The translations under genes were made by a program, and so were the position numbers. Under the pieces are notes generated by a model. That model had not been told where the DNA came from and did not search any database. It saw only the letters and a program-made list of their open reading frames with translations. This document shows, piece by piece, positions 1-8,062 of a stretch of 64,000 nucleotides of DNA. The number at the start of each line of letters is the position of its first letter. Positions within the stretch are counted from its first letter, which is position 1. The stretch spans positions 310,001-374,000 of the forward strand of contig NZ_JBHZRC010000001.1 of NCBI RefSeq assembly GCF_043641075.1, written 5' to 3'. This DNA comes from Bacillus_BD oryzisoli_A. Its GTDB lineage: Bacteria; Bacillota; Bacilli; Bacillales; Cytobacillaceae.

Positions 1-2
1 TA

Positions 3-914
3 CTTATCATCATTTCTATTACAATGACAAGTTTTTTAGGTTATGTTTATTTTGCTTTTTTTCTTGCTTACTTGATTGGAAACTTCCAAAATAAAGTCGC
101 GTTTATTACCTTTTATGTGATCCATTTAGTTAGTTCAACTGTTGCAATTAATTATAATTTCATTATTCAAGATGAGTTGTTTTTAAAACAATTGCCATTT
201 ATCGTGATTATTTGGATTAGTGTAATATTAATGCCTTTTAGTATCTATAATCGAAAAAAACGGGAGCAGTTAGAAGCACAGCTGGCATTTGCAAACAAAA
301 GAATTTCAGATTTAATTGTACAGGAAGAGCGGCAGCGGATTGCACGCGATCTTCATGATACATTAGGTCAAAAGCTTTCTCTTATTGGCTTAAAGAGTGA
401 TTTGGCAAGAAAAATTTTAGATAAAGATCCCACGCAGGCACGTGCTGAGTTAAAAGATATTCAACATACAGCAAGAACAGCACTTAACGAGGTCAGGAAG
501 ATGGTTTCAAATATGCGTGGCACGCGGCTGAAAGAGGAAATAATCCATATTAAACAAATACTTGCTGCTGCAGAAATTAAGGTAACACTCGAGGGTGAAA
601 ACTCTTTATCCAATGTTTCGTTATTTTTAGAAAATATATTAAGTATGTGTCTAAAGGAAGCAGTTACAAATGTGGTAAAACATAGCCGAGCCACTGATTG
701 CTGCATTACTTTTCAGCAATCAAGCAAAGAAATTGTTATTACAGTAAAAGATGATGGAATCGGGCTTGTTACGAAAGATCTTAATGATAAAGGAAATGGG
801 ATTTTAGGGATGAGGGAAAGATTAGAGTTTGTAAATGGTTCATTGGAAATGGTATCTGATAATGGAATGACATTGATCATTAAAGTGCCGAAAGTCGTAA
901 AACAAACAGAATAG
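3..914 (+). CDS. desK: DesK-like sensor histidine kinase (5' end outside window)
   Basis: Membrane thermosensor-type histidine kinase that phosphorylates the adjacent response regulator; in B. subtilis the DesK/DesR pair controls the fatty acid desaturase gene. The frame stays open to the left edge, so the N-terminus is missing and the first ATG at 24 is internal. Hydrophobic segments cover roughly the first 80 residues. They are followed by a coiled region leading into QEERQRIARDLHDTLGQ, the HisKA_3 dimerisation box with the phospho-His, and then a C-terminal ATPase domain with an N box (KEAVTNVVKHS) and G boxes (DDGIGL, GNGILGMRER). DesR starts 16 bp downstream, so the two genes are cotranscribed. 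The family (NarL-type kinase) is certain; the DesK name rests on strong local similarity and on the DesR neighbour. Confidence 0.9.
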   Translation, partial: LIIISITMTSFLGYVYFAFFLAYLIGNFQNKVAFITFYVIHLVSSTVAINYNFIIQDELFLKQLPFIVIIWISVILMPFSIYNRKKREQLEAQLAFANKRISDLIVQEERQRIARDLHDTLGQKLSLIGLKSDLARKILDKDPTQARAELKDIQHTARTALNEVRKMVSNMRGTRLKEEIIHIKQILAAAEIKVTLEGENSLSNVSLFLENILSMCLKEAVTNVVKHSRATDCCITFQQSSKEIVITVKDDGIGLVTKDLNDKGNGILGMRERLEFVNGSLEMVSDNGMTLIIKVPKVVKQTE

Positions 915-930
915 ATAGAGGTGCAAATAA

Positions 931-1530
931 ATGATTCGTATTGTAATAGCTGAAGATCAACAAATGATGCTAGGAGCTCTTGGTTCTTTATTGAATTTGG
1001 AAGAAGATATGGAAGTGGTAGGGAAATCTAGTAACGGGGAACAAGCCATTTCACTTGTGCACAAATATAAACCGGATGTGTGCATTATGGACATCGAAAT
1101 GCCCATCAAGAGTGGGCTTGAAGCTGCTGAAGAGCTAAATGGACTTGGATGTAAAGTCATTATTTTAACAACGTTTGCTCGAACAGGGTATTTTCAGCGT
1201 GCATTAAAAGCAGGTGTCAGAGGGTATCTATTAAAGGATAGTCCAAGTGAGGAATTAGCAAATACGATTCGTAGTGTAATGGCTGGAAAAAGGGTGTACG
1301 CACCAGAACTAATGGATGATTTTTATAGTGAAGAGAATCCCTTAACCGAAAGAGAAAAAGAAGTGTTAGAGCTAGTGGCAGATGGAAAAAACACAAAAGA
1401 AATAGCTGATGAGCTTAGGATTAAATCAGGGACAGTACGAAACTACATTTCTACCATTCTGGATAAATTGGAAGTAAAAAATCGGATTGAAGCAATTAAG
1501 AGGTCGAAAGAAAAGGGCTGGTTTAAATAA
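931..1530 (+). CDS. desR: DesR-like NarL/FixJ response regulator
   Basis: DNA-binding response regulator, 199 aa, partner of the kinase just upstream. The receiver domain (about residues 1-118) has the acidic pair in IAEDQQMM, the phospho-acceptor Asp in VCIMDIEMP and the conserved Lys in GYLLKDSPSEE. The C-terminal LuxR-type helix-turn-helix (about 135-195) reads NPLTEREKEVLELVADGKNTK, then KSGTVRNYISTILDKL. The spacing, AGAGGTG ribosome binding site and tandem order match the B. subtilis desKR pair, where the phosphorylated regulator activates the desaturase gene. That target gene would lie left of the window and is not visible. No clear terminator follows directly; the palindrome cluster from 1554 comes next. 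Confidence 0.93.
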   Translation: MIRIVIAEDQQMMLGALGSLLNLEEDMEVVGKSSNGEQAISLVHKYKPDVCIMDIEMPIKSGLEAAEELNGLGCKVIILTTFARTGYFQRALKAGVRGYLLKDSPSEELANTIRSVMAGKRVYAPELMDDFYSEENPLTEREKEVLELVADGKNTKEIADELRIKSGTVRNYISTILDKLEVKNRIEAIKRSKEKGWFK

Positions 1531-1553
1531 TAAGGGGAAATATCAAAATGTAT

Positions 1554-1788
1554 GGCGTAAGATTCTTTGCTTTATAAGTAGGGAAACTTACGCCTTATTT
1601 AACTTCATTCAGCAGAAGTCCTCCACTTCTATAAGTGGGGTATGAATGCACACTGCTCGTTGATTCAGTGGGGGTTCAAACCCCGGCTGAATGAAGTTAA
1701 GCCTCCGGCGGATGTCACGGATTTTTTAAAGGTAATTTTTCGAGCGAGCTCGAAAAAAATCCGGACGCAAATTCGACGGGCGAATTTG
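1554..1788. repeat. Palindrome cluster, IS200/IS605 right-end or omega-RNA-like remnant
   Basis: Five nested or consecutive perfect inverted repeats lie here: GGCGTAAG/CTTACGCC (1554-1561 with 1587-1594), AACTTCATTCAGC/GCTGAATGAAGTT (1601-1613 with 1686-1698, enclosing hairpins at 1614-1630 and 1671-1684), CGGATTTTTT/AAAAAATCCG (1718-1727 with 1754-1763) and CAAATTCG/CGAATTTG (1768-1775 with 1781-1788). Such dense hairpins between a 13-bp closing stem and a final short hairpin resemble the structured 3' ends of IS200/IS605 elements, where the TnpB guide RNA scaffold lies, or a MITE derived from one. No TnpA or TnpB reading frame is present. It sits between the convergent desR and lexA genes and may also act as their terminator. 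The family assignment is inference. Confidence 0.55.
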
Positions 1789-1803
1789 ATTTTACGTGAA
1801 GAA

Positions 1804-2427
1804 TTAATGAATATGGCGGTAAACACCAATTACTTTACCTAAAATAGATACGTTTCGAAGAATAATAGGATCAAGTGCAGAGTTTTCCGGTTGAAGTCTG
1901 AAATAATCCTTTTCCTTGAAGAAACGTTTTACAGTAGCTTCATCTTCTTCTGTCATTGCAACTACGATATCACCATTATTAGCAGTACTTTGTTGTCTCA
2001 CAATAACATAATCCCCGTCAAGAATTCCGGCTTCAATCATACTATCTCCCATAACTTCAAGCATAAATAATTGTTCATCCGATGGTGCAAGGCTTTCAGG
2101 TAACGGGAAAAACTCTTCTACATTCTCTATTGCTGTAATTGGCTGACCCGCAGTAACTTTTCCGACAATCGGTACATTAATTACATTGTTTTTTGGAATA
2201 TTCGCATCTTCATCTATATCCAGGATTTCAATTGCTCTTGGTTTTGTTGGGTCCCTACGTATAAGACCTTTAGTTTCAAGGCGTGCTAAATGACCATGAA
2301 CAGTCGAGCTTGACGCCAGTCCGACAGCTTCACCAATTTCTCTTACAGAAGGTGGATAGCCTTTTTGTTTGACTTCATTTTTAATAAATTCCAGGATATC
2401 CTGTTGACGTTTTGATAGTTTCGCCAT
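1804..2427 (-). CDS. lexA: LexA SOS repressor
   Basis: Transcriptional repressor of the SOS DNA-damage regulon, cleaved by itself when RecA is activated; 207 aa from the ATG at 2427. That start is preferred over the in-frame GTG at 2436, which lies inside the AAGGGGTG ribosome binding site. The N-terminal winged helix includes KGYPPSVREIGEAVGLASSS. The cleavage site is Ala93-Gly94 in VGKVTAGQP. The catalytic dyad is Ser129 (GDSM) and Lys167 (ATVKRFF). It is divergent from yneA, and the intergenic region holds two LexA-box-like sequences, as in B. subtilis, which implies self-regulation and control of yneA-yneB. Confidence 0.98.
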   Translation of the reverse strand: MAKLSKRQQDILEFIKNEVKQKGYPPSVREIGEAVGLASSSTVHGHLARLETKGLIRRDPTKPRAIEILDIDEDANIPKNNVINVPIVGKVTAGQPITAIENVEEFFPLPESLAPSDEQLFMLEVMGDSMIEAGILDGDYVIVRQQSTANNGDIVVAMTEEDEATVKRFFKEKDYFRLQPENSALDPIILRNVSILGKVIGVYRHIH

Positions 2428-2509
2428 CTTTTTCACCCCTTATTATTTTCTTATTATACTAATAATAGCATGAAATGACCTTTCATACAAACATAAGTTC
2501 TAAAATTTG

Positions 2510-2539
2510 TTGACACAAAACAAATGTTCGTACTATAAT
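2510..2539 (+). promoter_or_regulatory. Sigma-A promoter of yneA with LexA box 1 in its spacer
   Basis: TTGACA at 2510-2515 and TATAAT at 2534-2539 are separated by 18 bp, a consensus sigma-A promoter. An imperfect LexA box, AAAACAAATGTTCG (2517-2530; consensus CGAAC-N4-GTTCG), occupies the spacer, so bound LexA would block polymerase directly. Confidence 0.85.
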
Positions 2540-2551
2540 AAACCTATAAAC

Positions 2552-2565
2552 AGAACGTACATTCG
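2552..2565 (+). promoter_or_regulatory. LexA box 2
   Basis: AGAACGTACATTCG matches the Bacillus SOS box CGAAC-N4-GTTCG at 8 of 10 fixed positions. It lies just after the -10 element and before the yneA ribosome binding site, so it would add to repression of the yneA operon. Confidence 0.75.
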
Positions 2566-2583
2566 AAAAAGAGGTGCTTTAGC

Positions 2584-2904
2584 ATGAAAAAATTGTGGAG
2601 AAATTACTCATATGCTATTATTCTAGTTGTTTTATGTATGGTTTCTTTAGTGATTATTAAGATAAACCTACCATCATCCCATGAGAATTATATGACAATA
2701 ACAGTATCTTCAGGAGAATCATTATGGGAGATATCACAGAAATACGAGGAACAACATGGTCTGTCAGAATTAGAGTTTGTCAAATGGGTTGAACAATATA
2801 ATGGTATTTCAGGGGACCACATTTTTACTGGTGACCACCTCATCATTCCGATAAAAATGGGTGAAATGGAAATAAAGGAAGTTCAGGAATTTGCAAGTAA
2901 TTAA
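2584..2904 (+). CDS. yneA: YneA, SOS-induced cell division suppressor
   Basis: Small membrane-anchored inhibitor of cell division made during the SOS response, 106 aa. Residues 9-27 form a single transmembrane segment (SYAIILVVLCMVSLVIIKI). A LysM domain follows at about residues 38-92 (ITVSSGESLWEISQKY ... HIFTGDHLIIPI), placing the functional part outside the cell at the wall. The GAGGTG ribosome binding site and the two LexA boxes upstream fit the B. subtilis arrangement. yneB follows after 23 bp, in the same operon. Sequence identity of YneA is low across bacilli, but position, LysM and TM make the call secure. Confidence 0.93.
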   Translation: MKKLWRNYSYAIILVVLCMVSLVIIKINLPSSHENYMTITVSSGESLWEISQKYEEQHGLSELEFVKWVEQYNGISGDHIFTGDHLIIPIKMGEMEIKEVQEFASN

Positions 2905-2927
2905 AGAGATTAATAGGGGAATGAATC

Positions 2928-3584
2928 ATGAAGGCAATCGTTTACTGCAGAGTAAGCACTGAAAAAGAAGCTCAAGAAACCTCACTTCAACGTCAGGAAA
3001 TAGAATTACTTGAATTGGCAAAAGAAAATCACTTTGAAGTAGTGAAAGTGATTAAGGAACAGGCAAGTGGATATGATTTAGATCGGGATGGGGTTATTGA
3101 AATGCTGTCGCTCATTAGCAACAAGCAGGCTTCAGCTGTATTAATACAAGACGAAACAAGATTAGGAAGAGGAAATGCAAAAATTGCCATACTTCATTGC
3201 ATCCTTAAAGAAAGGGTAAAACTGTATAGTATTTCTCATAATGGGGAATTACAGCTCTCAGAATCTGATTCAATGGTGTTAAAAATTGTTGGTATGGTAG
3301 AAGAGTACCAAAGAAAATTACATAATGTAAAAATAAAACGTGGCATGAACAGAGCGATAAATAATGGATATAAACCGCAAAAAAATTTGAAATTTCAGGG
3401 TAAAAATGCAGGTAGAGAAAAGATTCCTGCGCCAATTGAAGAAATCATTCATTTAAGGCAAAATGGTCTGACATTTTCTGAAATTGCCGCCACTTTAAGG
3501 GGATTTGGTTATTCAATTTCAAAGGCAACCGTTCATCGCAGATACCAGGAATATAGGGAAGGAATAGAGGAAACAACAAAATAG
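2928..3584 (+). CDS. yneB: YneB-like serine recombinase (resolvase family)
   Basis: Small serine resolvase-type protein of 218 aa, in the conserved SOS operon lexA-yneA-yneB-ynzC. The N-terminal catalytic domain starts MKAIVYCRVSTEKEAQETSL, with the nucleophile Ser in YCRVST and the arginines of QDETRLGRG. The C-terminus carries a helix-turn-helix (LTFSEIAATLRGFGYSISKATVHRRYQE without its middle being a long recombinase domain). It is a stable chromosomal gene in bacilli, and no flanking att or res sites are evident here. Its physiological substrate is not established; LexA control implies a role, direct or not, under DNA damage. Confidence 0.9.
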   Translation: MKAIVYCRVSTEKEAQETSLQRQEIELLELAKENHFEVVKVIKEQASGYDLDRDGVIEMLSLISNKQASAVLIQDETRLGRGNAKIAILHCILKERVKLYSISHNGELQLSESDSMVLKIVGMVEEYQRKLHNVKIKRGMNRAINNGYKPQKNLKFQGKNAGREKIPAPIEEIIHLRQNGLTFSEIAATLRGFGYSISKATVHRRYQEYREGIEETTK

Positions 3585-3668
3585 TTGTCAAAATTACTTG
3601 ATTCTAGTAACATGACTTTATTCTAATGATTTTTTATTTAAATAAAATCATTCAGTAAGGAGGACAAC

Positions 3669-3899
3669 ATGCTTTCTAAAGAGAAATTAGCTAGGATCAA
3701 TGAATTAGCAAAAAAAGCTAAAGAAACAGGACTTACAGAATTAGAAGCGAAGGAACAATCTAAGCTTCGTGGTGAATATTTGCAAACATTCCGATCATCC
3801 ATGCTAAATACGTTAAAATCTGTCACGATCGTTGATCCTAACGGAGATGATGTAACACCAGAAAAACTAAAAAAATTACAACGCAAAAATTTGCATTAA
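3669..3899 (+). CDS. ynzC: YnzC, DUF896 protein
   Basis: Short helical-hairpin protein of the DUF896 family, 76 aa, close to the 77 aa of B. subtilis YnzC. The N-terminal half, MLSKEKLARINELAKKAKE followed by TGLTELEAKEQSKLRGEYL, is the signature two-helix segment. The C-terminus (PEKLKKLQRKNLH) is basic and probably disordered. A strong AAGGAGG ribosome binding site lies 7 bp upstream. In B. subtilis it is the third gene of the SOS-induced yneA-yneB-ynzC operon; here the 84-bp gap from yneB has no obvious terminator. The molecular function is unknown. Confidence 0.92.
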   Translation: MLSKEKLARINELAKKAKETGLTELEAKEQSKLRGEYLQTFRSSMLNTLKSVTIVDPNGDDVTPEKLKKLQRKNLH

Positions 3900-3902
3900 C
3901 AT

Positions 3903-3967
3903 AAAGGAGCTAGCTTTGTTTAGTGATTTAAACTAGAAAATCACAATCAAGGTAAGCTCTTTTTTAC
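3903..3967 (+). terminator. Possible terminator after ynzC
   Basis: An imperfect stem (GGAGCTAGCTTTG against CAAGGTAAGCTC) closes a long loop and ends in TTTTTT. The loop is large, so the call is tentative. Confidence 0.4.
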
Positions 3968-4087
3968 ATAAGTTTTACTATTAGGGAAATAATAAATAAA
4001 TAGTTCAATGTAAATATAATCGTATTATTTTGACAGGTTGAATAAAAAATATTCATTCCATGAAAAATCTCTTTTTTTTTACGGAAT

Positions 4088-4117
4088 TTGTTGAATAAAA
4101 AACCCTCTCCCTATAAT
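4088..4117 (+). promoter_or_regulatory. Candidate promoter of tkt
   Basis: A -10 match TATAAT at 4112-4117 has TTGTTG at 4088-4093 upstream (18-bp spacing); a better -35, TTGAAT at 4091-4096, is only 15 bp away. The region before it is very AT rich, as expected for a strong gene with an UP-like element. No riboswitch fold was recognised. Confidence 0.45.
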
Positions 4118-4195
4118 ATTAATAGCGTAGTTAAAACGAATGGCGATACTTAACAAGTGTTTCCGTTCAATACATATTTGAAAGGATGTTTTTTC

Positions 4196-6193
4196 ATGTT
4201 TGATCAAGTCGATTCTTTAGCAATTGCGTCAATCAGAACACTATCCATTGATGCAATCGAGAAAGCTAATTCCGGTCATCCTGGTATGCCAATGGGTGCT
4301 GCACCAATGGCCTATACTTTATGGAGCCGTTTTATGAATCATAATCCTAAAAACCCTAAGTGGTTTAATCGTGACCGTTTTGTACTTTCAGCTGGTCATG
4401 GTTCTATGTTACTGTACAGTATGCTTCACCTTTCAGGTTATGATGTTAGCATGGATGATTTAAAAGAGTTTCGTCAATGGGGCAGTAAAACACCTGGTCA
4501 TCCAGAGTATGGTCATACACCTGGTGTAGATGCAACAACAGGTCCTTTGGGTCAGGGTATTGCTATGGCAGTCGGTATGGCAATGGCTGAAAGACATTTA
4601 GCTGGAGTTTATAATAAAGATAATTATAATGTGGTTGATCATTATACATACAGCATATGTGGTGATGGTGATTTAATGGAGGGTGTATCTGCTGAAGCAG
4701 CTTCATTAGCAGGTCACTTAAAATTAGGCCGACTAGTAGTTCTTTACGATTCCAATGATATTTCGCTTGATGGTGATTTAAATCAATCTTTCTCTGAAAG
4801 TGTTGAAAATCGCTTTAAAGCATATGGTTGGCAGTATTTACGCGTAGAGGATGGAAATGATCTAACAGAAATTGCGAATGCATTGGATGAAGCAAAGAAA
4901 GATGATTCTAGACCAACATTAATTGAGGTGCGAACAGTAATTGGATACGGTTCACCAAATAAATCAGGTAAATCTGCTTCACATGGTTCGCCACTTGGAT
5001 CTGACGAAATTAAATTAACAAAAGAAGCGTACAATTGGACATTTGATGAGGACTTTCATGTACCTCAAGAGGTGTACGATCAATTCCAGAAGTTAATTGT
5101 TGAGCATGGTGAGCAAAAAGAAAAAGAATGGGCTGAGCTGTTCACTCAATATAAAAATGATTTCCCTGAATTAGGTGCCGAGCTTGAACAAGCAATCAAT
5201 AATGAATTACCTGCAGACTGGCTCAAGGATTTGCCTGTATATGAAGAAGGAAAAAGCCTTGCAAGCCGTGCATCATCTGGTGAAGCATTAAACGGAATTG
5301 CTAAAAATCTCCCTTCATTATTCGGCGGCTCTGCAGATCTTGCTGGGTCCAATAAAACGTTGCTAAAAGGAACTGCTGACTTTTTACCAGGATCTTATGA
5401 AGGTAGAAATATTTGGTTTGGAGTTCGCGAATTTGCTATGGGTGCCGCTTTAAATGGTATGGCTCTACATGGCGGTCTAAAGGTGTTTGGGGGTACATTC
5501 TTTGTATTCTCTGACTATTTACGTCCAGCTATTCGTTTGGCAGCTTTAATGGGATTGCCTGTCACATATGTATTTACACATGACAGTATTGCCGTTGGAG
5601 AAGATGGACCTACACACGAACCAGTTGAACAATTAGCTGCATTACGTGCAATGCCAAATCTTTCAATTATCCGACCAGCAGATGGAAACGAAACAGCTGC
5701 TGCATGGAGACTTGCGATTGAATCAACTGATAAACCAACCGCACTTATTTTAACAAGACAAGATTTACCAACAATCAAAGGTTCCGCACAAGCTGCATAC
5801 GATGGTGTTGCAAGAGGTGCATATGTTGTATCTCCTGCTAACAAAGAAACAGCTGATGTATTATTACTTGCATCTGGTTCAGAAGTTAATCTTGCGATTG
5901 AAGCGCAAAAAGCATTAGAAAGTGATGGGATTTCAGCTTCTGTTGTCAGCATGCCTTCGTGGGATCGCTTCGAAGCACAGTCTAAAGAATATAAAGAAAG
6001 CGTCATTCCAAAGGCTGTTAAGAAGAGATTAGCAATTGAAATGGGATCTTCTCTTGGCTGGCATCGTTATACTGGTGATGAAGGAGATGTTCTTGCGATT
6101 GATCAATTTGGAGCATCTGCACCAGGAGAAAAAATCATGGAAGAGTATGGATTTACAGTAGAAAATGTAGTTACAAAAGTTAAAGCCCTATAA
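4196..6193 (+). CDS. tkt: Transketolase
   Basis: Thiamine-diphosphate enzyme of the non-oxidative pentose phosphate pathway that moves two-carbon ketol units between sugar phosphates; cytoplasmic, 665 aa. The start at 4196 follows an AAAGGATG ribosome binding site and gives MFDQVDSLAIASIRTLS, matching known N-termini; the upstream ATG at 4157 has no such site. The signature KANSGHPGMPMGAAPMAY, the ThDP/Mg motif GDGDLMEGVSAEAASLAGHL with NDISLDG, and the pyrimidine-domain motif FTHDSIAVGEDGPTHEPVEQ are all intact. Its place after ynzC is conserved with B. subtilis. A strong terminator follows. Confidence 0.98.
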   Translation: MFDQVDSLAIASIRTLSIDAIEKANSGHPGMPMGAAPMAYTLWSRFMNHNPKNPKWFNRDRFVLSAGHGSMLLYSMLHLSGYDVSMDDLKEFRQWGSKTPGHPEYGHTPGVDATTGPLGQGIAMAVGMAMAERHLAGVYNKDNYNVVDHYTYSICGDGDLMEGVSAEAASLAGHLKLGRLVVLYDSNDISLDGDLNQSFSESVENRFKAYGWQYLRVEDGNDLTEIANALDEAKKDDSRPTLIEVRTVIGYGSPNKSGKSASHGSPLGSDEIKLTKEAYNWTFDEDFHVPQEVYDQFQKLIVEHGEQKEKEWAELFTQYKNDFPELGAELEQAINNELPADWLKDLPVYEEGKSLASRASSGEALNGIAKNLPSLFGGSADLAGSNKTLLKGTADFLPGSYEGRNIWFGVREFAMGAALNGMALHGGLKVFGGTFFVFSDYLRPAIRLAALMGLPVTYVFTHDSIAVGEDGPTHEPVEQLAALRAMPNLSIIRPADGNETAAAWRLAIESTDKPTALILTRQDLPTIKGSAQAAYDGVARGAYVVSPANKETADVLLLASGSEVNLAIEAQKALESDGISASVVSMPSWDRFEAQSKEYKESVIPKAVKKRLAIEMGSSLGWHRYTGDEGDVLAIDQFGASAPGEKIMEEYGFTVENVVTKVKAL

Positions 6194-6198
6194 TATTC

Positions 6199-6242
6199 AA
6201 AAACAAAACGAGAAGAGTAATGAGATCTTCTCGTTTTGTTTT
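6199..6242. terminator. Bidirectional terminator after tkt
   Basis: AAAACAAAACGAGAAGA pairs with TCTTCTCGTTTTGTTTT around a short loop. A-rich and T-rich flanks make it usable from both sides, serving tkt and the convergent carrier gene. Confidence 0.9.
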
Positions 6243-6268
6243 AACTTTGATAAATTTTTTTGTCATCA

Positions 6269-7240
6269 TTAAATACTCATTCTAGACTTTTCTTCTATTT
6301 CCCTATAAGCATAATGTTTATCTAGGAAAGCTCCGGAAATAGAAGCTAAGATTTGTTGAAAGAGTATGCCTGCAATTACAGGAATAATCACTGCTGAAGG
6401 GAAATAAGACATGGCAATAACAGCACCTGAACTAATATTTCTCATTCCACCCGAAAATGTATAACTAATAATGGTTTCTTTTTCATATTTTAATAGCCTT
6501 CCTAATAAAAATGCGAATAGATATCCAGTTATTGAAATAAATAGAACGACAAGAACAATAGATAACAGCTTAAGATTAAAATCCTTTATATAGGGTGCCA
6601 CTACTGCTCCATTCAACATGACAACTAATCCGAGAAAAAGCTTCGATATAGGTGATAGTCTTGGCTTCCAAGTTTCATTTACTGATCCTTTTGTTATTTC
6701 GTTTATCATCATACCACTAATGGAAGGAAGAACAATCATAAAAATGAGACCCTTCATCATATTTAATACATCTAAATCTACTTGCTGCCCAACTAATAGT
6801 GATAAGCTGAAAGGTACAATAAAAGGTGCAATTAAAGCATCAATTAGAATAATAGCAATTGTTAATGCCGTATTTCCTTTTTTCATCGATACCCAAATAA
6901 AGCTTGTAACTCCTGTTGGAATCACCATTCCTAAAATAATTCCTGTAATAGTCAGTGCGTCCCCACTAAAAGCTAAATGACCAACTCCAAAGGCCCAAAG
7001 CGGCATTACGATATGGAGGAAGACTAGAGCGATAATAACAGGAAGGGGATGTGCAACAGCCCCCTTTAAGGAACGAAAACTCATACTTAAACTTCCCTCA
7101 AATGTCATAAAAGCAAAAAGCCATGGAACTAAAAATGCAAAATCCTTCACATAATAAGAAAAGAGTATACCTAGGATAACCCCAGTCGGTGTAATAAAGG
7201 GCATCATTTTATTAAGTCTTCTATTTAATTGCTGAAGCAT
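6269..7240 (-). CDS. Bile acid:sodium symporter (BASS) family transporter
   Basis: Polytopic membrane carrier, 323 aa, with about nine to ten hydrophobic segments. Family hallmarks are FAFMTFEGSLSMSFRSLK near the N-terminus, GIILGMVIPTGVTSFIWVSMKKGNTALTI in the middle and GGMRNISSGAVIAMSYFPS in the sodium-site crossover region. BASS-family proteins move organic anions or keto acids with sodium; the substrate here cannot be told. The start at 7240 (MLQQLNRRLNK) is chosen because AAAGGAGAG lies 6 bp upstream, whereas the longer frame from 7276 has no ribosome binding site. It stands alone, convergent with tkt, and is not part of the B. subtilis gene order at this locus. Confidence 0.85.
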   Translation of the reverse strand: MLQQLNRRLNKMMPFITPTGVILGILFSYYVKDFAFLVPWLFAFMTFEGSLSMSFRSLKGAVAHPLPVIIALVFLHIVMPLWAFGVGHLAFSGDALTITGIILGMVIPTGVTSFIWVSMKKGNTALTIAIILIDALIAPFIVPFSLSLLVGQQVDLDVLNMMKGLIFMIVLPSISGMMINEITKGSVNETWKPRLSPISKLFLGLVVMLNGAVVAPYIKDFNLKLLSIVLVVLFISITGYLFAFLLGRLLKYEKETIISYTFSGGMRNISSGAVIAMSYFPSAVIIPVIAGILFQQILASISGAFLDKHYAYREIEEKSRMSI

Positions 7241-7448
7241 GCATTTCTCTCCTTTAAATAATTCCCTTAATACCATTCAATAATTTTTCTAGGAAATAAT
7301 ATTTTATGACCATAATTTTATCTTATTTGAATCTGGTTGTGCAAAAATATTTTACAAAGATAGAATTAAGGTATATAAACCAATAAAAAATGAAACATGC
7401 TATTAGTAATTGTATACCAAAACCAACTAATTGTGTTAATATTTTGAA

Positions 7449-7514
7449 TTCGACAAAAATAGGCTTATTTTTTGACAGAAACAGACATCCTCTTTAGCTG
7501 CGCTTACTTATAAT
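7449..7514 (+). promoter_or_regulatory. Spo0A-box-like site and -10 element upstream of sirA
   Basis: The interval 7241-7546 has no gene. TTCGACA at 7449-7455, the complement of the 0A box TGTCGAA, is followed by TATAAT at 7509-7514, about 33 bp before the sirA start. In B. subtilis sirA is switched on by phosphorylated Spo0A, so the site makes sense; binding is inferred from sequence only. Confidence 0.5.
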
Positions 7515-7546
7515 AATAAGAAAGGGTACTGTAGAGGAGGATTATT

Positions 7547-7984
7547 GTGAGAACATATCAGCTTTATTTAATTGATGATGAGTTTGCCTCCCATTACTTT
7601 GGAAAAGAACGGATGGTTTATCAGCTGTTTAAAGATTATAAAGAGGCAGTTGGTGAATATAAAAAGATTTTGGAAAAACAAATTGATTTTATTCTGAAGC
7701 CAATACAAGAAATAAAAATCCATCAGTTCATCTCTCAATACTTACAAAAAAACAAGGATTTTTATACAAATAATGGATTATACTATTTAGAAATAGGGAA
7801 GCGAAGTACGGCAAAATTAGAAATTCATGAGCGTTGTTTAATGTTAAAGGCCAATGGGAATTATGAAGCAGAGACCATATTTTTTGAAGTGCTGAGAAAG
7901 ACAGAATCTTCTTTTATCGCGATTGATTTGGAACATCAGCGATGTGGATGGCTAAAGCCGATTAAAGAAAGAAAATTTGTCTAG
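7547..7984 (+). CDS. sirA: SirA, sporulation inhibitor of replication
   Basis: Cytoplasmic protein of 145 aa that in B. subtilis binds domain I of DnaA and blocks new rounds of replication at entry into sporulation. The GTG start has GAGGAGG 7 bp upstream. The N-terminus, MRTYQLYLIDDEFASHYFGKE, carries the family signature with the FASHYFG block, and the length is close to that of B. subtilis SirA (YneE). Its position before yneF and ccdA is conserved. The gene itself is good evidence that the host forms endospores. Confidence 0.93.
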   Translation: MRTYQLYLIDDEFASHYFGKERMVYQLFKDYKEAVGEYKKILEKQIDFILKPIQEIKIHQFISQYLQKNKDFYTNNGLYYLEIGKRSTAKLEIHERCLMLKANGNYEAETIFFEVLRKTESSFIAIDLEHQRCGWLKPIKERKFV

Positions 7985-8062
7985 AACTAGAGAAGTCAAT
8001 ATTGTATAATATCCTTTGGTCTAGTACACTGTATGATAGACAACATGAAGGAGGAAGTTTGA

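Noticed and set aside
1642..1842. 66-codon frame across the palindrome cluster
   Set aside because: No ribosome binding site, overlaps the lexA 3' end and reads straight through hairpin DNA; the protein has no recognisable domain.
2928..3584. Serine recombinase as sign of a mobile element
   Set aside because: yneB is a fixed member of the lexA-yneA-yneB neighbourhood in bacilli; no element ends were found around it.
3900..4195. Riboswitch or T-box before tkt
   Set aside because: Only an imperfect terminator and AT-rich promoter sequence were seen; no conserved aptamer elements.
5515..6006. 163-codon reverse-strand frame inside tkt
   Set aside because: Shadow frame over a highly conserved gene; low-complexity, no ribosome binding site.
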